Shown: piece after piece, positions 1 through 10,609 of the stretch
Layout of the letters: each line of letters begins with the position of its first letter
Position numbering within the stretch: the stretch's first letter is position 1
Assembly: GCA_030248225.1 (NCBI GenBank)
Contig: JASANE010030161.1
Coordinates: forward strand, 1-64,000
DNA length: 64,000 nucleotides
Source of the DNA: Trileptium ribeirensis
Taxonomy: Eukaryota; Nematoda; Enoplea; Enoplida; Thoracostomopsidae
Direction of reading: 5' to 3'
Notes under the pieces: generated by a model
Seen by the model: the letters and a program-made list of their open reading frames with translations, nothing else
Databases searched by the model: none
What the model was told of the DNA's origin: nothing
Translations under genes and position numbers: made by a program

Positions 1-571
1 TATATTGAGTCCGATCAATATTTTTGAAATTAAAGTCACCAACAAGAAGCAAGCGATGTAGTTCAGTAAATACACACGTTCAAACAATTAATAGTTTAAA
101 TACAATCTCTAGTTGTCTTGTTTTTAATAATTACCAAAATGTTAAACCGAATAATTTTGACTCCAATTATTGTGTAAACAACGTTATGTCAGTCTCGAAT
201 AACTGTGAAAATAGTAATCACTGAAGTAACTGTGTTTTAAATAAGTCACTTAACTGTTTATTAATCAATGCTCGTAGCATTATGAACAAATTGGACTTGC
301 TGCCTATTTATTTGTATCACAATAATTTTCCGGACATTGTGGCAGTGACTGAGTCGTGGTGCATCGGTGAACGTGACACCGAGGGTTTAACTTCTATCTC
401 GGGATACACTGTTTCGTGAAGATCGAGAAACTAGGGGTGGTGGAGTTGTTCTTTATATTCGTAATAAACTTTGCCCTGTAGCTTGCTGCGCTGCAGTTGG
501 TACTGATTCATACGACGAAGCCGTTTGCTGCCGTATCAATTTAGGGCCTGAGGACTCTGTTAGTAGCCGTT

Positions 572-1189
572 GTGTATAGAGCCGAATCTAATTCACAGGT
601 TCAAAACGAACAACTTTATAAATTTTTTCGCTCCATGTCTGACTTTACTGATAAACGCTTGCTTCTTGTTGGTGACTTTAATTTCAAAAATATTGATTGG
701 ACTCAATATACGTGGACACGTGATTGCGATGCTTTTATGGAGTACATCCACGATGGGGGATGGTATCAGTTTGTTCGTTTTCCGACCAGGGGCAACAACG
801 CTCTCGATCTTGTTTTCTCTAAGGAACCTTATCTAGTTTCTGAGGCTTTGCCGGTTTCCGGGCTCGGAAACAGTGACCATTTTGGCGTGTGCTTCAAGTT
901 TCTTGTAAAGTCAAATCCTCGAACTCCTCCCAAGAACAAACGTGATTTTTCCAACGTAGATTGGGCGTCTTTTCGGATTCTCCTGCAGTTTTTATTGTCC
1001 ATTTTTGATCCTACCGCCGCTCCTGCGGAGATGTGGGAATATATGTACAATAGTATATGGTGCTGCATTCAAGTATTCGTTCCGTTTCGAGGTATCCGGG
1101 TTTCCAGGAAGCCACCATGGGCTGATGCAAATTGTTTTCGCGCTCTCCAAAATCAGCGAACGAAATTGCGGAAGTTTATGCGTACATGA
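572..1189 (+). pseudogene. LINE-A endonuclease domain, C-terminal half
   Basis: This open stretch of about 205 codons carries the second half of an exonuclease-endonuclease-phosphatase fold. GDFN sits near residue 35 and the terminal SDHFGV near residue 105, followed by the linker toward the reverse transcriptase (PPWADANCFRAL). The N-terminal half (NARSIMNKL, TESW) lies upstream in other frames at 243-560, so frameshifts break the domain. It has no independent start: it is a slice of one original ORF2. Confidence 0.85.
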
Positions 1190-1414
1190 AATCAGGCTGA
1201 TCTTGTGTCGTACAACATCGCATCGGAGCTGGCGGACAGGGAAGTTCGGAGATCTGTTTTTACATACGAATCTAAACTAGCTAACAATGTTAATTCGGAT
1301 CCCAAATCCTTTTGGGCATACGTCAATAGCATGTCTAAGTCTAAGCCTTCTGTCGGGCCTATTCGTAAATGAGACGACAGTTATACCTCAAATGACAAAG
1401 ATTGTGCGGACACA

Positions 1415-3482
1415 ATGGCTCAGTTTTTCGCGTCAGTTTACTCTACTGAACCTGATATTGTTCCCAACTTAGCACGCGTTTCACCCGCTTCGCTCTCAGC
1501 CATAAATTTTACAACTAGCATGATTCATTGGGCTGTCAAAAAAATGAAAAGGTACGCGGCTCTGGGTCCAAACAGTATTCCGCCGGTGATTTTAAAGGAA
1601 AATTCTGCTACGCTTTTTCCGATACTGTCTATCTTCTTCAACGCTTGTTTATCACACAACTTCATTCCTCCGCTGTGGAAAAAGGCTGTTGTTATCCCGA
1701 TCCACAAAAAAGGTTCCGTCCACGACTCTAGTAATTTTCGTCCAATCAGTTTAACCAGTGTTATTGGAACAGTCATGGAATCCATCATCTCATATGAACT
1801 GGTCCACTTTGGTTCAGCAAATCATCTTATGCGCGAGCAAACTTAAAGTGACCCCGGCAACCATTTTATTTTGTATTTTTGGATAAAATTTGTTACGGAA
1901 CGCTTTTTTGTCAATTGAAATTCGACGTAAAACTGTTCGCGAACACAGCGCTAGCGATTGAATTTCAGCCATTTTGTGTTCGCGAAAATTGAAGTAAAAT
2001 TACCCAAATGTTTGACAACGAAAATTTGTCGATTTGATCGTGACGTCACGTTTGCATTAAATTTGTTCGCGAACACTGTATAATCCAAATTTAAATGATA
2101 ATACATTAGGGAACAGAATTTCTGCAAACTGAAATCACCAAAATTCTGTTCGAACACAAGGTCTAATTTCTGGCACTTGAATTTGATTTTGCCAATTTTC
2201 GGTTAGCGAAAAACCGATTGAAATTAAGCCTGTTTTCCGTAACAAGGGTTTGCCATTCGATATCGGAAATGACAAAATAGGATGGTTAGCGGGGTCACCT
2301 TAAGTTTACTCACGTATTATTCGTTCCACCCAGTTTGGTTTTCTTCCGGGCAAATTCTGTGAGCTGCAATTACTAACCTACCTTGACAATGTGGTTAATA
2401 CTCTAAACAGTGACGACTGGGTAGACTCCGCTTACCTAGACTTTAAGAAAGCTTTCGATCGCGTTCCTCATCAAAGATTGATTAATTCTCTAAGCGCTCA
2501 TGGTGTCGGTCCCCCCTCCTCGGTTGGATTCGAAATTTTCTGTCAAATCGTAATCAAGCTGTAATGGTTGGCGATGCGCTTTCTAGCTGCATTTCGGTCA
2601 GTAGTGGAGTTCCTCAAGGTATCTCTCTTGGTCCTACGCTGTTTCTGTATTTCGTTAATTTGATTGACCTTTCCCTCAGTGGTAATCTTTTAAAATTTGC
2701 CGACGACTGTAAATTGTATAGGCGCATTTCGAAACATCCGCTGTATACTTCTCTTGATATTACTGATATGCAGCTGGATCTTAATTCTTTATGGGACTGG
2801 TCTAATCAGTGGGCCATGGAATTTAACTTGGATAAATGCGCCATATTGCATTTCGGTAGATTTAATCCGTGTCATGAATATTTTTTTGGCGGACGTCCTC
2901 TTATAAGCAAGACATGCATCCGTGATCTTGGCGTAATTATTTCCGACAATCTTAGAAGCTCCACTCACTGCGCTGACGCTGTGCATCGTGCGATGCAAGT
3001 TTTATATTGCCTACGTAAAACAATCAACAACAAGAATGCCACAATAATCCGCAAACTGTACAAGTCCTTGGTAATACTAAAATACTGTTGTACTGTATGG
3101 TGCCCATGCTACGCCAGGGACATCGAGCTAGTTGAGAAGGTACAGCGCAGTGCAACTAGGCTTATTCCTGGTTTTTGCGACTTATCGTACGTAGAAAGGC
3201 TCAATCGTTTTGGCATCCAATCGTTGAAGACCAGACGCTTGCGAGCCGATCTAATCCTAATATACAAATTGTGTCATGGTGCGCAGTCCTCCTGGTCGTC
3301 TTCGAGGTCATCGTTTTCGTATAAAGCCGAAATTCAATCCAGTCTGGAACTATGCTCTGCACTCCTTTTCATATCGCACTGTTGAATACTGGAATCAATT
3401 GCCTGACGAAGTTGTCTCGGCCGCAAATATTGCCATGTTCAAACGGATGCTCCACGACTCAGGTTCATTGCCACAATACTGA
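1415..3482 (+). pseudogene. LINE-A reverse transcriptase, interrupted
   Basis: The reverse transcriptase is spread over 1415-1829, 2317-2560, 2564-3290 and 3276-3482 in different frames. The palm motif FADDCKLY is intact, and SGVPQG (motif B) and FDRVPHQR (motif A) are recognisable. The last segment (YWNQLPDEVVSAANI) is the family C terminus. If the 487-bp MITE and one TTA copy are ignored, the reading frame across the site is continuous (HL-IRSTQFGFLPG), so the MITE landed in a frame that was open at this point. Confidence 0.85.
1830..2316. mobile_element. MITE copy A (TWA-type TSD), inserted in LINE-A
   Basis: Terminal inverted repeats are TGCGCGAGCAAACTTAAAG on the left and TACGTGAGTAAACTTAAGG (reverse complement) on the right. 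Both run on into GTGACCCCG and a purine-rich ATTTTGT stretch, about 40 bp in all. The target duplication is TTA (1827-1829 and 2317-2319). Internal sequence has several TTCGCGAAC-type palindromes (near 1937, 1976, 2064) and no coding capacity. Termini and TSD match the 6.5-kb transposon at 30951-37417, so it is probably a non-autonomous derivative of that family. Confidence 0.88.
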
Positions 3483-3691
3483 GCTTTTGTTGCCGTGCGT
3501 TCCTGTATCTTCAGGCATCTGTCAAGTACTGCTCAGCAGCTTACATGGATCATAGAGCCGAAGACGGCGCTTTACTTGGCAACACAATTCAGGTTTTTAT
3601 CTACGGCGCCCATTGATGCTCATTTGTTGCCTGCGGTGAGCATACGGTGAGCTTTCCTTAAATATACGGGACCCAAAATCGCAAAAAATGT

Positions 3692-3990
3692 TGTCTCCGA
3701 TTTTGCTTAAAATTTGCCCAGGGGGTTTTCGGGGTCGAAAATTTCATTCGTGGTGGAATTTTTAAGATCAGACCACCCTTTGACCCTCTGGGGGACTTTG
3801 ACCCGCTGACCCCCAAATTTTTTTGTCTCCGATTTTGCTTAAAATTTGCAAAGGAAGGTTTTCGGGGTCGAAAATTTCTTTCGTGATGGAATTTTTAAGA
3901 TCCGACCACCCGTTGGCCCTATGGGAGACTGACCCGCTGATCCCCAAAATTTTTCTGTCTCCGATTTCTCGATGAGAAAAAAACATAAAA
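3692..3990. repeat. 133-bp tandem repeat, about 2.2 copies
   Basis: The string GTCTCCGATTTTGCTTAAAA recurs at about 3692 and 3826, with a partial third start near 3957. Shared internal phrases are TTTTCGGGGTCGAAAATTTC and GACCCGCTGA. The short ORFs here are frame accidents of the repeat. Position 3483-3691 holds the LINE-A 3' flank with nothing recognisable. Confidence 0.75.
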
Positions 3991-4905
3991 AGAATAATCA
4001 AGAAAAAGTTAAACATTGGTTGCGTTTCCTACGTTTGCATTTCTGGCACGATCTGAAGCAGATATCATTTAATGATATTTATTTTACTGATTGGAAATGG
4101 AACGTTATGCAAACCAGTTGCAGATCGTGAGTGGTATACAATAGACAGTCATATAAGCAAGTGTAAATCCTTAATTTGATGTTCTGTTGGTAAGCTTATT
4201 CCAGGCCATATACGCTACATTATATTAAGTTTACATTAAATTAAAACATTTTCGATAATTTTTTATTGTTGGGTAGGGAACCTACTTGACGTAAACCAAT
4301 AACTGATATGTTGCTTCTGCCTTCTTTAAAGTATTGGACATATGCGCGATAGATTAAGATTTGAAACTAGTGATATCTCATTTAATTTCCGATTAATAAT
4401 GATTTGGAAAGTGGAAAGTTTGTTAGCACATGCTAATTGACGTGGCAAATTCATACGGTTCAGCTATTCCATCACAATGTAATGTGATTAGATGTCCTAT
4501 AACAAGTTATTTTGTTCTGTTCTCATTAGCGTTACTTGGGCCATATGCATTATGTACTGGTCGCTGTTATGGTTTGGGTGCATGTTGATAACTTCATTTT
4601 TCATTTTCTCTACGATTTTGAGATGTGCATTGCACCCTTTAAAATCCTTGAAAATGACATGCTACCCTTGAAAACCCTTGAAATTGACCTCTGCCCCTTG
4701 AAAATCCTTGAATTTATAATTAAAACCTAAATTGCAGTGAAAATCGTGCGCGTTTTACACAGATTGGTCGCGGTTGCCACCTCACCTGATATAGGTCGGT
4801 GAATCACTCGCCTTTTGTATACATACTGTATATTTTTATACGATGAGAACCCCTCTGTCTCAGGTGACGCTTATGAGTGAACTTAATCTGCTGGATAGCG
4901 AAGCT
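3991..4905. other. No gene seen; short CTTGAAA tandem at 4637-4715
   Basis: The stretch is AT-rich with no supported ORF or RNA. From 4637 to 4715 it contains four phrases of the type CCTTGAAAATCCTTGAAA. The same phrase occurs at 9520-9575, next to the 3' end of the hAT-like element, so this may be a terminal fragment of another copy of that element. Confidence 0.5.
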
Positions 4906-6140
4906 GGGGTCCGGTAGGGGAAAGTAGCACATTATTGGAGTAAGAATTGATAACGAGCAGATAGGAATGTTTATTAAGGAAGTGATTTATGCCTGTGCGA
5001 AACTACCTCATCCGGCCTGGGTATCACCCGCATACTCGGGTAACTGTCCGGTAGGGGAAAGTTAGCACATTATTGGAGTAACAGTTGGTAACGAGCCTTT
5101 ATTTCTAACCAGGATCGCGGAATGTTGTCCGGGACTTTCATCAGAGACATGGTAGAAGATTTCCGCGACCGGTATTTTCGTCCCCAGCCAATAGGGGACA
5201 GATGACGTTCGACTGAAACAACATTTTGACGAGACAGACGAGTCGAGAATGAGCAGCATGCGGGGTAGGTGTCAGAGCTCTGGTACTGAATTCGTGAGGT
5301 GGAGCCGCCTTTTAAAAGCCTGCACTGACGGTGCTGACACCACCCGTTGCGGGAGCGGGTTCCAAGGTCGAATAACACGTAGGGCGAAGCTGTGTAGGCG
5401 TGTATTCACTCGAGCGCGTGGTTTAACAAGTTTCAATGAATGACCGCGGAGATTATTGTCTCGAGCGAACGTAAATAGTTGGCCACAATCATAATCCAGG
5501 AGCCCGTGTACAAGTTGATATGTAAAGATCAGATCGGCACGGAGGCGCCTGGTTTCCAGAGTTTGTAGAGACAAGTAGCGCAAACGGTCCTGATAATTCA
5601 GGTGCAACATGCCGTTGACAAGTCGAGTGGCATGGCGTTGGACGTTTTCCAACAAGTTGATGTCGCCGCGTTGATGTGGAGACCAAGCTTTGCTGGCGTA
5701 TTCTACTATGGGGCGTACTAGAGAACGATACAGGAGGAGAAAGACTTGTTTGTCAAGTCTGCCAAATGTTCGTTGAAGCATCGAAATGACGCGATGTAAT
5801 TTAGCCGATAGTAATGTTTTGTGAAGGAAGTGCTTTATGTTAGTGCGAAACCACCTCATCCGGCCTGGGTATCACCGCATACTCGGGTAACTGTCCGGTA
5901 GGGGAAAGTAGCACATTATTGGAGTAACAATTGGTAACGAGCCGATAGTAATTTTTTGTGAAGGAAGTGCTTTATGTTAGTGCGAAACCACCTCATCCGG
6001 CCAGGGTATCACCGCATACTCGGGTAACTGTCCGGTAGAGGAAAGTAGCACATTATTGGAGTAAGAATTGATAACGAGCAGATAGGAATGTTTATTAAGG
6101 AAGTTCTTTCTTTATGGCTGTGTGAAACTACCTCATCCGG
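4906..6140 (-). repeat. Tandem array of LINE 3'-terminal units (about 130 bp)
   Basis: The phrases CTCATCCGGCCTGGGTATCA, CTGTCCGGTAGGGGAAAGTA and AGCACATTATTGGAGTAA recur in order at about 4906-5095 and 5840-6140. On the minus strand the unit begins with codons for PDEVVS, the conserved C-terminal phrase of the LINE ORF2 nearby (LINE-A has LPDEVVSAAN). The array therefore looks like repeated LINE 3' ends, and a longer LINE fragment (5110-5859) sits inside it. Confidence 0.65.
5272..5859 (-). pseudogene. LINE-D, C-terminal fragment of CR1-like ORF2
   Basis: This 195-codon open segment covers the region after the polymerase palm: LLLYRSLVRPIVEYAS, LLENVQRHATRLV, LETRRLRADLI, RPWNPLPQRVVSAPS, ending in FKRRLH. 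It aligns by eye with the C termini of LINE-A and LINE-B and lacks the endonuclease and the FADD palm, so it is 5' truncated. Its first codons read into the neighbouring tandem unit. The fragment is uninterrupted, so it is younger or less decayed than LINE-A. Confidence 0.82.
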
Positions 6141-6893
6141 CCTTAAATATCTTCCTCTTATTAAAAATAAATAAGTTAGTTGGCGCTCTGACCGAGCCAT
6201 ATGTTAGCCACGACGCCATTTCGGACGTTTCGTCTGTAGGAACCTGGCAAATATGGTGCCACAAATGAATTCAATGGTTTGGTTTCACCCGATTGCCCAT
6301 TTCTCAGTAGTTAGACGCTACTTAAGTATTGCATGTAGCAAATCTCCTGTGGAGCCAAAAATATCTTCATGAGGATTTCATAATGTCATACACCAGTTGG
6401 TACCCGGACTTGACGATGCGAATATGATTGTGGTAATTTTAGTACGATTGCACTACTTGTTTCTCAGGTGACGCCTACGTTTGTGTTGTATTTGTGTGCG
6501 CATCGCTTGAAGTCTTCAGAAGATATTTTACTTTTCTCTCTAGGTTAATTAATATAATATTTCATTTCTTCTTTTTTGGGCACTTGTTGGCTTATTGCTC
6601 CCCTCACACCTTCTAACTCCACTCTCCAAACAACAACAAACCTATAAAATAAAAATTAAAAAAAAAAAAAAAAAATAAAAAAAAAAAAAAAAATATATAA
6701 AAAAATAAAACAAATATTATTAAATATAAATTTATTAAAAAAAAAAAAAAAAAAATAAAAATTAATATAAAAAACAAATAATAAAAATAAAAAAAAAAAT
6801 ATATTATATAAAAATAAAAAAAAATTTATTAAATTAATTTTTATAAAAAAAAAAATTAAAAAAAAAAATAAAATTATAAAAAAATAAATATAT

Positions 6894-6924
<31 letters not shown>

Positions 6925-7052
6925 AAAAAAATTTATAAATAAAGTATAAAAAAAATATAATAAATAAAAAATATAAAAAAAAATAAAAAAAATTTTAATT
7001 AATATAATAGTTCTGTAATAGTAAAGGAAAGTAATAAATAGTTGTGACTCAA
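6141..7052. other. No gene; A/T low-complexity tract at 6650-7010
   Basis: No coding signal is visible. From about 6650 to 7010 the plus strand is almost purely A and T, with long A runs broken by single T residues. It lies directly 5' of the hAT-like element and may hide that element's left end. Confidence 0.7.
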
Positions 7053-9337
7053 AATGCCAGGTGGTAAAAGTTAATTTAAAGAACGGTGGCTAAATGATTC
7101 CAAATTTTCATCGTGGCTGCAGCCGGTCAGCGGGAAGACGGGCCTTGCTTTTTGCTCTACGTGCAAAAAGGATATTAATATTGCAGCCATGGGAGTGTGT
7201 GCAGTTAGGAGTCATCTCGAGTCTAAGACACATCAAAGTCTTTCGCGAATCGTGTCCGGCCAAGCTAGCATTGCGACAGTTTTCGCGGCGCCCACCTCAG
7301 TTACTGCTCCCCCCGCTGCTCCATCTGCTGTTTCTCAGCCGCCAGCTTCGTCAGTTGCACCTGATACGCCTGCACCGGCTGCTCCTTGCCCCGCTGCAGC
7401 GGCAACCTCGAATCACCTTGCAACTTCAGCTACTTTGAAACATTAGGCGGCAAAGGCAGAAGTATGGTGGGCTCTCAAGGCCGTGTGGAGCCACTTTTCG
7501 TACAGGAGCGCTGATGACTTGTCGGAGCTTTTCAAAACTATGTTCCCCGACAGTGATACAGCAGCTAACTTTGCCATGCAAAAGGATAAGCTGCGATGCG
7601 TTGTGGTTTTCGGATTGGCACCATATTTCAAGCAACAGCTCCAGGCTGAACTGCGTAGTTGTGACGACATCGTCATCTGTTTTGACGAGGCTATGAACAA
7701 GATATCGCGACGCGGACAGATGGACCTACATGTCCGATATTGGGACAACAAGGATAATCAAGTTCATAATAGTTATCTTACGTCTGTGTTCATGGGCCGC
7801 GCAACTGCAAAGGACATTACGGAAGCTTTCATGTCCGGGTTGGAAGACATTTCCTTGTCAAAGGTTGTTCAAATCTCCATGGACGGGCCGAATGTGAACT
7901 TGAAGTTTTTCAGGGATCGAAAGTCGGGATTGGAACGTGATAGCCCCTGTCCCTTGGATGTTGGTAGCTGTGGTCTGCACGTCTTAAGTGGAGCTTTTCA
8001 GGCAGGCCATCGTGTAGTTAAGTGGGATGTCAACAGGTTCCTACGCGATCTTTATTGGGTTTTGCGAGATTCGCCTGCTCGAAGGGCCAGTTACGCTCAA
8101 ATCACTGGATCTCAGCTATGGCCCTTGAAGTTTTGTACCGTTCGATGGGTTGATAATGCGAAAGTAGTCGGTCGGGCCATCGAGATGTTTCCTTTTGCCA
8201 AGAAATGGGTCCAACAGCTCGATCCTCCTTTACAAAACGAATGCTTTAAGTTTGTGAAAGCTTGCGTCTGCAACGATTTGTTTCTTTCCAAACTACACTT
8301 TTTCAAATATGTCGCACTTAAACTCGAACCGTTTTTGGCGGAATTCCAGTCACCAAAGCCAATGTTCCCTTTCCTTTACGAGACCTTTCTTTTCCTAATC
8401 CGAAATCTGATGGGTGCATATGTCAATACTGATGCTATCTCAAACGCGGACCACAAAAAGATTATGCAACTTCATGAAAATCTGAGCGACCAGGATAGAA
8501 AGGCGACCGTCGACGTTGGTTTTGCTGCCGCCGGCGCTTTAACAAAAGCAACACCAGGACAGATGGTTGCCTTCTATGGTGATTGTCGTTTGTTTATAAC
8601 AACTATTGTGGGCAAAATTTTGGAACGAGCTCCAATTCGTTACAACTGCGTTCGCGGAGCAAGTTAGTTGCCTTTCTCCTGAGTTGCTAAAGTCTTACAC
8701 AAAGAAGTGCGTTCATCGTATGGGCATTTTACTTGGAGAAATGACAGCATCTCGGCGGTTATTACCGGAAACTGCCGATCGCATCAAAGAGCAGTTTGCC
8801 GCATTTATTAACGACACGGAGGTTAAAGCCAAGGTCGGGAGTTTCTGGCGTAGTGAGACACGGCTTGACATATTCTTCTGCGGGCTTTGGGCTACTCGAG
8901 ACGACATGAAAGATCTTCTGAAGTTTGTGAAGTTAATTCTTGTTCTGTCACATGGAAATCCTACTGTTGAAAGTGGGTTTTCTGTTAATGGCGACATTTT
9001 GATTGAGAACATGCAAGAAGAATCTTTAGTCGGGCAGAGGTTGGTGTATGATGCGGTGCATCGCGCGGGCGGACCTCGGTATCTGCATCTCAGCTCGGAC
9101 CTAATGAAATCAGTCGCGATGTCTAGTCGTCGTTGGCGCCAAACAATAGAGAGAAAGCGATCTGAGGCCAAAGTTTTCCAACTGGAAGCGGAAAGAAAGC
9201 GTAAAGCCGACGCCCTTACCATGAAGGAACTCGAGGCGAAAAAGAAGGCAATAGACGATGCAAAGAAGGAAAGTGAAAACGAGACTCGTCGGATTGCGAA
9301 TCAGATCGCCCAGTTGAAAAAGCAACGTCTAGAGTGA
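7053..9337 (+). pseudogene. BED-finger / hAT-like transposase, broken by two stops and a frameshift
   Basis: The frame begins at ATG 7053 but meets TAA at 7071. It continues with a BED-type zinc finger (FCSTCKKDIN then VRSHLESKTH: C-x2-C...H-x5-H, about 7150-7235) and a Pro/Ala linker. A TAG at 7444-7446 follows, then a 394-codon segment with FDEAMN and SMDGPNVN, probable positions of catalytic aspartates. A frameshift between about 8605 and 8640 leads to 8606-9337. That part has HGNPTVESGFSVN, resembling the hAT dimerisation signature, and a charged coiled-coil tail (about 9150-9335). The family is widespread in animals as an uncharacterised hAT-like protein. The copy cannot make full-length protein unless stops are read through. 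Confidence 0.82.
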
Positions 9338-9605
9338 ACGTAGATGTGCACGGCAACGGCCACTAATCGGAGGGGAAGTGGGATCTGGGCGTACCTTGCC
9401 TCCGGAGTCCACAAAAGCGATGGGGTTTGCATCATAGGTATGTTGTGTTTTTTGCTATTTTTCTATAGATCCAGTTCATTCCGTGTTGCTGACTGCTGGA
9501 GCTTCGCCTAAACTATTTCTTAAAACCCTTGAAAATCCTTAAATTTCGGGTCAGATATCCTTGAAAATCCTTGAATTTCATTCTCGACAAACTGTAGACA
9601 CCCTG
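9338..9605 (+). mobile_element. 3' end of the hAT-like element
   Basis: After the transposase stop there is a short 3' region with two CCTTGAAAATCCTT phrases (about 9525-9575) and a terminal CACCCTG ending at 9605. Read outward this gives CAGGGTG, a typical hAT terminus. The matching left terminus was not found; the A-rich tract at 6650-7010 may have replaced or obscured it. No target duplication can be defined. Confidence 0.5.
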
Positions 9606-9736
9606 ACTCTACGTTTAAATTGGAAGAAAGACGCACTTGATCACAATGTTAGATTTTGAAGCCTACCGAGGGGCCTATTTTACAATGGAGCCCTGGTCAG
9701 GTAAACCATTTGTGAGCCTGTAAAATTGTCGGGTAC

Positions 9737-10036
9737 ATGAAAAACTTCAACAAACGTAACAATTTAGAAACATTTCTAGCTTGGTTCCGTGAATACCGAG
9801 AAGCCTTCCCAAATTTATATATTTTGCTTAGCGCGTCAGTAACTTTCGGAGTCTCCCCTTGTGAAACAAGTTTTTCAACGCTGGTCCGTATTTTAACACC
9901 GTACCGACGTTTGTACGGGCCATGACCGAAAATGCCAACTTGTCGTCTTGGCTTATGAAAAGAACAACACCAATTTAATCTCCACACAAGATGTTATTAA
10001 TGAATTGCGAAAGCGTTCGAGAAAACTCATTGTCTA
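9737..10036 (+). pseudogene. hAT transposase C-terminal dimerisation-domain fragment
   Basis: The segment 9737-9925 encodes FPNLYILLSASVTFGVSPCE then TSFSTLVRILTPYRR, the classic hAT C-terminal dimerisation pattern (normally CERSFS). After a frameshift near 9915 the same domain continues as LAYEKNNTNLISTQDVINEL and ends near 10036. Nothing upstream encodes the rest of the transposase, so it is an isolated relic of a different hAT lineage from 7053-9337. Confidence 0.75.
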
Positions 10037-10439
10037 ATCTTGTCTTTTTTGAAATTCTGTCATTTATAGCATATAATAAGCATACAGCATACTAAAAGCC
10101 ACGCACTCGCTGAAGTTTGTAACATTTCTTCGAAAACGTATTTTTAGCCGCAGCCTGAACTCGCAACCCAGAAACTGACATTTTGTGGGTTGAAGAATTT
10201 AAACCCAATAGTCAGAATCCAATGGCAAAAATGACGAAACACCTTCTTCGTACGTACGTACGTACCAACGTCGCAGACCCATGTACTTGAGATAATAGAA
10301 GCGTTTTCTGTCGTTTGCCTGCGACGGGATAAGTCTCCAGCAACAGGAGACTGACATGTAAGAATCGAACTAGAACGAATAAAATAAACGGCAGACCACG
10401 GCACTTCAGAGCGTCATAACTCATCTAGCGTACTAGAGA
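10037..10439. other. No gene; short (TACG) microsatellite
   Basis: Apart from a TACG tandem (about 10250-10265) nothing is recognised. The right part is probably the 3' untranslated region of the minus-strand LINE-B. Confidence 0.5.
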
Positions 10440-10609
10440 TGTGGAGGCGGCGTTTAAAGCTACTTAGCGAGGGCGCCGACACAACATAATCAGGCAAGCG
10501 ATTCCACGGGCGAATGACGCGCAAAGCAAACGAATGTAGACGACAATTTAACCGCGCGCGCGGTTTGGCAAGTGCCATACTGTGACTGCGAGTAGGATAA
10601 CGTTCATCG

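Larger units (their letters stand above)
1..3482 (+). mobile_element. LINE-A, CR1/Jockey-like non-LTR retrotransposon, decayed; split by a MITE at 1830-2316
   Basis: The element runs in from the left edge. From about 243 the sequence encodes an apurinic endonuclease N terminus (LLINARSIMNKL, then VAVTESWC). It continues in shifted frames through RGGGVVLYIR (about 430-470), GDFNFKNIDW (about 672-700) and SDHFGV (about 872-890). Reverse transcriptase follows: IPIHKKGS, FRPISLTS, FGFLPGK, LDFKKAFDRVPHQR, SGVPQG and the catalytic FADD at 2696-2707. The thumb/C-terminal region ends at the stop at 3480-3482. Visible damage includes an in-frame stop at 222-224, frameshifts near 410, 2510 and 3280, and the MITE. 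It is therefore a dead copy. Order and motifs fit the CR1/Jockey/L2 group; the exact clade needs a tree. Confidence 0.9.
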
